Shown here piece by piece: positions 59,505 through 64,000 of a stretch of 64,000 bases of DNA; the first letter of the stretch is position 1, and the number at the start of each line of letters is the position of its first letter. The DNA is from Cellulomonas flavigena DSM 20109. Its GTDB lineage: Bacteria; Actinomycetota; Actinomycetes; Actinomycetales; Cellulomonadaceae. Below the pieces are notes generated by a model. The model did no database searches and was not told where the DNA came from. It saw nothing but the letters and a program-made list of their open reading frames with translations. The stretch lies in NCBI RefSeq assembly GCF_000092865.1, contig NC_014151.1, positions 3,968,001 to 4,032,000 on the forward strand, in the 5' to 3' direction. A program made the translations under genes and the position numbers.

Positions 59505-59807
59505 CGAGGGCCGCAGGGGCGACACGACGGCCCGGAGTACTGGACGCTGCCGGGGGGCGGGGTCCTCGAGGAGACCGACCTGACCTGCACGTCGGTCCGT
59601 ACCGCGTTCGATTTCCCGTGCCCCTCAGGGTGGACGACTGTCTTCCGGGTGGACGTCGACCCCGCGAGCGAGCCGGTGCTCGGCACCGATCACGACCTCG
59701 CGTGCGACTGCCCAAGGATGGTCGGCCTCGACTGGATCCCGCTGACCCAGGACCTCGGCGACGACACAGGACTCGCCGTCCCGGTGATGCTCATGCGCTC
59801 GCCGTGA
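59397..59807 (+). CDS. Nudix-domain protein with most of the Nudix box deleted
   Basis: The 136-residue protein starts at GTG 59397. VAAIIVRDGSVLMVRERGRG and EYWTLPGGGVLEETDLTC are Nudix-domain segments, and WTTVFRVDVDPA and GLDWIPLTQDL complete the fold. The box G-x5-E-x7-R-E-U-x-E-E-x-G-U is cut: after GGG the text goes directly to V-L-E-E-T-D-L, so about 13-16 residues with the catalytic R-E and first E are missing in frame. Metal-dependent hydrolysis should be lost. Its stop overlaps the GTG of the HAD gene, so it is still translated in an operon. Confidence 0.7.
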   Translation: MAPADTLGDDEDVDGRKRVAAIIVRDGSVLMVRERGRGPQGRHDGPEYWTLPGGGVLEETDLTCTSVRTAFDFPCPSGWTTVFRVDVDPASEPVLGTDHDLACDCPRMVGLDWIPLTQDLGDDTGLAVPVMLMRSP

Positions 59808-60448
59808 AGAGCTACGTCCTCTTCGACCACGACGGCGTCCTCGTCGACACCGAGCACTGGTACTGGACGGCGGGCGAGCGTGCTCTGGCCGACGTCGGGG
59901 TGGTGCTGGACAAGGCGCAGTACCTGAGCGACATGACCCGAGGGCTGGGGACGTGGGCTCAGGCCCGGGCGGCGGGTGTCGACGAGCCGACCATCGACCG
60001 ACTCCGCGTCGCGCGCGACGGCTACTACCAGGAGTACCTGCGCACGCAGCCCATCGAGATCGACGGCGTCGTCGACGTGCTCGCCGAGCTGTCGCGGCAT
60101 GCGCGTCTGGCCATCGTGACGACTTCCAAGCGCGCGGACTTCGACCTCATCCACGAGAGGCGGCAGATCCGCGCGTTCATGGACTTCGTCCTCGTCCGTG
60201 AGGACTACCAGCGCGCCAAGCCCGACCCGGAGCCGTACCTTGCCGGCCTGCGGCGCTTCGGCGCCGAACGACCGGACACCCTGGTCGTGGAGGACTCGGC
60301 CCGCGGGCTGGCGTCCGCGGTGGCGGCCGGCATCGATTGCGCAGTCGTGGACAACCACTTCACACGTGACGGTGACTTCTCGGGGGCGCGGTACCGGATC
60401 GAGACGCTAAGAGAGCTCGTCGACATCGTCCGGGGAGAAATCGGCTGA
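59804..60448 (+). CDS. HAD-superfamily phosphatase
   Basis: The 214-residue protein starts at GTG 59804 (GTGA overlap). YVLFDHDGVLVDTEHWYWTAGERAL is motif I with the D-x-D pair as D-H-D, AIVTTSKRADFDLIHE is motif II, YQRAKPDPEPYLAGL the motif III lysine and LVVEDSARGLASAVAAG motif IV. The cap lies between residues 15 and 85. It is a beta-phosphoglucomutase/phosphoglycolate phosphatase-like enzyme of unknown substrate, co-transcribed with the damaged Nudix gene. Confidence 0.85.
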   Translation: MKSYVLFDHDGVLVDTEHWYWTAGERALADVGVVLDKAQYLSDMTRGLGTWAQARAAGVDEPTIDRLRVARDGYYQEYLRTQPIEIDGVVDVLAELSRHARLAIVTTSKRADFDLIHERRQIRAFMDFVLVREDYQRAKPDPEPYLAGLRRFGAERPDTLVVEDSARGLASAVAAGIDCAVVDNHFTRDGDFSGARYRIETLRELVDIVRGEIG

Positions 60449-60516
60449 CGACCTTCGAGCCAGGTGCGCGACCGGTCCGGCTCGCCGGGTGGCTCGTCGG
60501 GCTAGGGTCGCCCGTC

Positions 60517-61161
60517 ATGAGTGACGGTCCCGACGCCCCGCCCCCACGCCCACTTCCGCCACAGGAGTTCGCCCGCTGGTATGGCGCGTGGGAGCCGCTC
60601 GACCCGAGCTCGATCGCCGAGTTCATGGACGGCTTCGACCGGCCGTGGTGGATCATCGGGGGCTGGTCCATCGAGGCGTTCACCGGGGTTGCTCGGGAGC
60701 ACCAGGACATGGATGTCTCGATCCTGTCCAGCGATGCCGAGTCGTTCCGGCTGTTCCTCGGTGACCGCTACACCCCCTGGAACATGGACCGCAGCAGGCT
60801 GCGGCCCTTCGACGACCGGTTCCGGGACGTGCGGCCGGACAGCTCGCTGTGGATCCGGGAGCACTCCCGCGCGCCGTGGATCCTCGATGTGCCGTTCACG
60901 CCCGACACCGACGGCAGGTGGACCAACAAGCGTCGACCGGTCCACACGGCACCCCTGGACGATGTGACGTGGGTGGCCCCCGACGGGCTGCGCTACCTCC
61001 AGCCGGAGATCGCCCTGATGATGAAGTCGCGGCTGGCTCGGGAAAAGGACCGGATCGACGCCGCCGTCACGCTCCCGCTGCTAGATCTCGTGCAGCGACG
61101 TCGACTGCGGGAGTACCTCGAGGACGTGTCCCCGCAGCACCGCTGGCTCGAGGACCTCTGA
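60517..61161 (+). CDS. nucleotidyltransferase resembling ANT-type resistance enzymes
   Basis: The 214-residue protein has WWIIGGWSIEAFTGVAREHQDMDVSIL near residues 43-70, the form of aminoglycoside nucleotidyltransferases of the AadB/LinB group (W-x-x-x-G-G-W and H-x-D-x-D). LDDVTWVAPDGLRYLQPEIALMMKSRLAREKDRIDAA is the helical substrate end. Many relatives in actinobacteria are not drug-resistance genes, so resistance cannot be claimed. ATG 60517. Confidence 0.75.
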   Translation: MSDGPDAPPPRPLPPQEFARWYGAWEPLDPSSIAEFMDGFDRPWWIIGGWSIEAFTGVAREHQDMDVSILSSDAESFRLFLGDRYTPWNMDRSRLRPFDDRFRDVRPDSSLWIREHSRAPWILDVPFTPDTDGRWTNKRRPVHTAPLDDVTWVAPDGLRYLQPEIALMMKSRLAREKDRIDAAVTLPLLDLVQRRRLREYLEDVSPQHRWLEDL

Positions 61162-61248
61162 GCGCTCGGACGAGCAGGGCGCGGGTCGTACCTGAGCGGA
61201 AGTAGCCAGACTACCGGCGGCGCTCTAGCAGTCATTCACGTGCGTCAC

Positions 61249-61490
61249 TGTCGAGATGCGGCGCACGTTGACCGCTGACGAGCGGGCTACCTTGATCCGC
61301 GGAGCGCTCATCGCAGAGTCGGTCAAAGTACGAACGGCCGGCGCACGGTGGCTCGCTGCTGACGGTCCCGGTCGCGCAGTGATCCGCGTGCCCGACGGAA
61401 CTCAGCAACGATGAGGACGTGGACGGGCGGTAGCGGGTAGCGGCGAACCTCGTTCGCGACGGGTCAGGGCTGATGGTCCGGGAACGTGGG
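61249..61490 (+). pseudogene. duplicated Nudix 5' fragment (copy B), nonfunctional
   Basis: It matches 59257-59504 (copy A). In the Nudix frame the copied GTG (61388) runs V-P-D-G-T-Q-Q-R and hits TGA, and later codons are shifted and carry TAG (CGGTAGCGGG). Similarity ends after GGAACGTGGG at 61490, so only the leader and the first third of the gene were copied or remain. Confidence 0.75.
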
Positions 61491-61662
61491 ATCCACCGCC
61501 GAAGAGGACCCATCACCGATGCGTTAGCGGCTGGAGTTTCGGCCAACTCCTCATAGCCTTAGCCAACGATTGCGCATCCGGCAGGCCGGGATTCGGCCCT
61601 TGCTCGCAACCGGCCGACAGTTGTCGCGCGCACCGAAGCGCACACCGGCGCCGACAACGACG

Positions 61663-61696
61663 AAACGCCGAGAGAACATCTTGGCTCTCGGCGCTT
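61663..61696 (-). terminator. stem-loop terminator of the 61714 gene
   Basis: CGCCGAGAG (61666-61674) pairs perfectly with CTCTCGGCG (61685-61693) and the stem extends by GAA/TTC after one mismatch. In the leftward reading it starts about 20 bases after the TAG of the 61714 gene and is followed by GTTTCGTCGTT, a weak T tract. Confidence 0.65.
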
Positions 61697-61713
61697 CGCG
61701 CTCGGTGTTGATC

Positions 61714-62016
61714 CTAGACTCGGGACTGTCCAGCGCCAGGAACTTCCCATAGGTCCAGAGCGACGTCGTAGCCAGGTCCGAGCTCGACCTGCAAGGCGTG
61801 CTGGAGACGCTGACCTTCTCGGGTGTACGGCTCGATCAGTCTCGAGTCGTCCCATCCGTGCTGGAAGTCGTAGTGATTGTTGAACGTTCGCGCCCAAGCC
61901 TTGAGATCACCCGCAAGTCGTTCCGACACAGGTAGGTCCCCCTCGCCCGCTGGACCATCGACCCAGAGGGGCCAGTCGATCGTGTACTCGTTCATGAGCC
62001 GGACGCGTGTGGTCAT
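61714..62016 (-). CDS. small conserved hypothetical protein
   Basis: The 100-residue protein reads RLMNEYTIDWPLWVDGPAG, LAGDLKAWARTFNNHYDF, QRLQHALQVELGPGYDVALDLWE. It is a small acidic helical protein that I have a sense of seeing in actinobacteria but cannot name. GGAGGAGG precedes ATG 62014-62016, and a terminator follows. It has lower GC than its surroundings, so it may be recently acquired. Confidence 0.7.
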   Translation of the reverse strand: MTTRVRLMNEYTIDWPLWVDGPAGEGDLPVSERLAGDLKAWARTFNNHYDFQHGWDDSRLIEPYTREGQRLQHALQVELGPGYDVALDLWEVPGAGQSRV

Positions 62017-62019
62017 GCT

Positions 62020-62130
62020 TCAGCATCCTCCTCCTGGGATGGAAGTGATGACGAGCGTGTTGTTGCGCGAAATGACGACGCGCGGCTTGAACGTCTCCAG
62101 CAGGGTGCCGTTGGAGCGATAGAGCTGCAC
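62020..62130 (-). CDS. tiny ORF or gene remnant upstream of the 61714 gene
   Basis: A 36-codon frame from GTG 62128-62130 reads VQLYRSNGTLLETFKPRV and VISRNNTLVITSIPGGGC, ending three bases before the ATG of the 61714 gene, whose ribosome binding site lies inside it. The peptide looks like true protein (a beta-hairpin), not chance. It may be a short gene paired with 61714 or the tail of a lost larger one; there is no clear start signal. Confidence 0.35.
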   Translation of the reverse strand: MQLYRSNGTLLETFKPRVVISRNNTLVITSIPGGGC

Positions 62131-62249
62131 CGGCGTCGTGTCTCGAACCGCGCAGCACTCACTCCTCGGCGGTCAGGCGGCGGTCAGCATAGTCGCCAAG
62201 GGATGAAATCCGCTCAGAGCCCCCGGGCATGGACCGTTAGCGTCGCGGC

Positions 62250-63038
62250 ATGCAGACCGACATCACCGACGCCGAGGTGGCGCTCCGCGCGGCCATAGCG
62301 GGATCGCTGGTCGTGGAGCGGGCTTTCGGTCGTGACGCACGGCGCGTCCCGAAGCACGGGGACGACTTCGCGACCGAGGTCGATCTCCGCGCGGAGGAAG
62401 CCATCCGCGAGGTGCTCCGCGAGCACCGCCCCGGGGACGGGGTGCTCGGCGAGGAGCTCGAGCCACACGATGGGGACGGCTGGAGGACGTGGCTCGTCGA
62501 CCCGCTCTGCGGGACACGCAACTTCGCCTCCATGACAGGCCCGTTCAGCGTCAACGTCGCCCTGCGGGAGGGTGAGGACGTCCGCGTCGCCGCCCTGGCG
62601 GAGCCGCTCGCGCGGCGCGTCCTCTGGACCGACGGGGCCGACGCCTACGAGCGGCGTGAGGGCCGCACCGTCCACGTGCGACCGTCCGCGGCGTCCAGGA
62701 TCGTCGAGGTGAACGCGGACGGCGCGGCGGACGACATCGGACCTCGCTTGGTCTCCGACGTGCGCGTCCGGTCGTGGATGAGTCCCCGGGTGAGCGCGTC
62801 GACGTTGGTCCTCGGCTGGGTCGCCGCCGGTCAGCGGGCCGCCTACGTCTCGGACGGGGACCTCCGGCACTCCGTCCACTTCGCGGCGGGGATCGCACTG
62901 TGCCGAGCTGCCGGCTGCGTGATCGGCGACCTGTCTGGCGGCGACGTGCACACGGGCGACGGGCTCCTGATCGCGGCCGACCACGAGACCTGGCGCCAGC
63001 TGTCCAACCACGTGGCGCGGCACCGCGTCCCGATCTGA
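62250..63038 (+). CDS. inositol monophosphatase family protein with altered metal site
   Basis: The 262-residue protein has the IMPase frame: GDDFATEVDLRAEEAIREVL, GVLGEEL (G-E-E), WLVDPLCGTRNFASMTGPFSVNVAL and VHFAAGIALCRAAGCVIGDLSG. The metal motif D-P-[IL]-D-G-T is D-P-L-C-G-T, so the second aspartate is cysteine, and the W-D-x-A-A-G motif is V-H-F-A-A-G. Three-metal catalysis as in IMPase or HisN is therefore unlikely to be standard. I recall DPLCGT forms in other actinobacterial members, so this may be a distinct subfamily. Confidence 0.8.
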   Translation: MQTDITDAEVALRAAIAGSLVVERAFGRDARRVPKHGDDFATEVDLRAEEAIREVLREHRPGDGVLGEELEPHDGDGWRTWLVDPLCGTRNFASMTGPFSVNVALREGEDVRVAALAEPLARRVLWTDGADAYERREGRTVHVRPSAASRIVEVNADGAADDIGPRLVSDVRVRSWMSPRVSASTLVLGWVAAGQRAAYVSDGDLRHSVHFAAGIALCRAAGCVIGDLSGGDVHTGDGLLIAADHETWRQLSNHVARHRVPI

Positions 63039-63128
63039 CGCAGCCGTCCGCGATCGACTGCTGGGCTGTGCCGTCGCGACCGCCGGGTCGCGCCGTGAAT
63101 CCATCATCCGAACGGGGTAGTCGCTGAT

Positions 63129-64000
63129 ATGACGCATCTGGAGCTTGGGCCGGTGGTCCTGGGCGGGAACGTCTTCGGCTGGACCGCCGACCAGGCGACG
63201 AGCTTCGCCGTCCTCGACGCCTTCGTCGAGTCCGGGGGGCGGTCGATCGACACCGCTGACTCGTACTCGGTGTGGGTTGCCGGTCACCGCGGAGGCGAGT
63301 CCGAGTCGATCATCGGCGAGTGGCTGGTAGCTCGAGCGAATCGCGATGATATCGAGCTGCACACGAAGGTCTGCAACCATCCCGGGCGGCGCGGGCTCCG
63401 CGCGGGCAACATCGCGGCCGCGGTTGACGACTCGCTGCGGCGCCTCCGCACCGACCGGATCGATCTCTACTACGCGCACGACGACGATCCCAGCGTGCCG
63501 CAAGAGGAGTACGTGGCGGCGCTCGACGCCCTCGTCCGGGCGGGCAAGGTCCGCGAGGTCGGCGCCTCCAACTTCTCGGCCGAGCGGTTCGCCGGGGCCG
63601 TCGAGCTGGCGCGCCGGGAGGGCCTGACGCCGTTCACGGTCTCCCAGGACCACTGGAACCTTGTCGAGCGGGACATCGAGAGCACCCTGCTGCCGACCCT
63701 CGTGGAACGCGGCGTCGTCGAGCTTCCGTACGCTGGGCTCGCCGGTGGGTTCCTCACCGGTAAGCACCGGCCTGGCACGGCCGATCCCTCACCGCGGGCG
63801 GACGCCGCGAGGGTGTACCTCGACAGACCCGGCTCGACCGCTCTCCTGTCGACGCTCGATGAGCTCGCGCTCGCCCACGGCGTGTCCCCGGCGGTCGTCG
63901 CGCTCGCGTGGCTACGGACACGTCCGGCCGTGGGTGCGCCCATTGCGAGTGCGCGCCTCCCCGAGCAGGTGCCGCCCCTGGTCGCGTCTGCGACGCTCGA
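63129..64000 (+). CDS. aldo/keto reductase (3' end outside window)
   Basis: ATG 63129 opens a frame that is still open at the right edge (about 290 residues visible). It has the AKR tetrad: Asp and Tyr in SIDTADSYSVW, Lys in ELHTKVCNH and His in LYYAHDDDP. The NADPH-binding end starts with LAGGFLTGKHRPG and GVSPAVVALAWLRTRP. It belongs to the general (AKR11/12-like) group; the substrate is unknown. Confidence 0.85.
   Translation, partial: MTHLELGPVVLGGNVFGWTADQATSFAVLDAFVESGGRSIDTADSYSVWVAGHRGGESESIIGEWLVARANRDDIELHTKVCNHPGRRGLRAGNIAAAVDDSLRRLRTDRIDLYYAHDDDPSVPQEEYVAALDALVRAGKVREVGASNFSAERFAGAVELARREGLTPFTVSQDHWNLVERDIESTLLPTLVERGVVELPYAGLAGGFLTGKHRPGTADPSPRADAARVYLDRPGSTALLSTLDELALAHGVSPAVVALAWLRTRPAVGAPIASARLPEQVPPLVASATL

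Larger units (their letters stand above)
61162..61713. other. gene-free 550-bp stretch with a decayed duplication and a terminator
   Basis: No intact gene is present. It holds copy B of the 248-bp duplication (61249-61490), a featureless part of lower GC (61491-61660) and the terminator hairpin for the leftward gene at 61714. Confidence 0.5.

Noticed and set aside
59804..61161. Antibiotic-resistance cassette
   Set aside because: The ANT-like protein has the general nucleotidyltransferase signature only; no integron, resistance partner or mobile element is present, so a resistance claim is not supported.
1..64000. CRISPR array, prophage, insertion sequence or transposase
   Set aside because: No regularly spaced repeats, no integrase, transposase or phage structural genes were seen; the repeats found are few and irregular.

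Overview
The window is very GC-rich DNA (about 73-75 % by eye) with GGAGG-type ribosome binding sites, many GTG starts and long runs of genes joined by 4-base ATGA/GTGA overlaps. With the TetR-, GlxR- and ECF-type regulators this points to an actinobacterium, most likely a Cellulomonas-like member of the Micrococcales. That assignment is inference; there is no rRNA or other marker gene here. Coding runs off both ends (a methyltransferase at the left edge, an aldo/keto reductase at the right).

Region 1 (1-8.6 kb) holds small metabolic and stress genes: a DUF402 protein, a three-helix membrane protein under a TTGAAC operator array, an acetyltransferase, a HAD hydrolase, a nucleotidyltransferase, a broken epimerase gene, OsmC, a TmrB-like ATPase and a phosphomannomutase. 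An ABC-F ATPase lies just downstream of the next operon, on the same strand.

Region 2 (8.6-29.1 kb) is one large glycan or glycosylated-metabolite locus in two divergent operons around a LuxR-type regulator (15801-16817). The leftward operon has a GT2 glycosyltransferase, two ABC exporters, a uridine-kinase-like enzyme, a Stf0-type sulfotransferase and a HAD hydrolase. The rightward operon of fifteen overlapping or closely spaced genes encodes a NagA-like amidohydrolase, two sugar nucleotidyltransferases, a GT4 enzyme, a Nudix hydrolase, an epimerase, a HddA-type kinase, a GmhA-like isomerase, a GmhB-like phosphatase, a transaldolase, a class IV aminotransferase, a FkbM methyltransferase, a HAD hydrolase, a small unknown protein and APS kinase. 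Together they could make sedoheptulose-7-phosphate, turn it into NDP-heptose, transfer, aminate, methylate and sulfate it, and export the product.

Region 3 (29.3-38.7 kb) is accessory: a secreted DUF2690 protein, a frameshifted acetyltransferase, three beta-propeller-like proteins, an orphan SUKH protein and an ECF sigma/anti-sigma-like pair. One propeller gene is coupled to an 18-codon leader ORF that resembles the start of osmC.

Region 4 (about 39.9-54.8 kb) is the most striking. An amino-acid N-monooxygenase, a free-standing cupin, a methionyl-tRNA-synthetase-like protein and a glycine-oxidase-like flavoprotein are co-transcribed in that order. These are the parts of the hydrazine (N-N bond) forming machinery known from s56-p1, triacsin and pyrazofurin, where cupin and MetRS-like domains are fused; here they are split. 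An ATP-grasp ligase, a BBE-type oxidase, a flavin reductase, an ACAD-like oxygenase, a substrate-binding protein without signal peptide, an MFS carrier and two regulators surround the core. No NRPS or PKS is present, so the product is probably a small hydrazine, hydrazide or diazo compound of unknown structure.

Region 5 (55-64 kb) has a Ro/TROVE gene with an overlapping small HTH gene, preceded by two tandem non-coding RNAs that look like tRNAs cut open and re-joined: the T arm and a closed acceptor hairpin come before the D arm, and a long terminal stem joins the ends. They fit bacterial Y RNAs of the YrlA type. Beyond them is a decayed area with a duplicated 250-bp segment, a Nudix gene that has lost most of its Nudix box, an ANT-like nucleotidyltransferase and an IMPase homologue with two changed metal-site positions.
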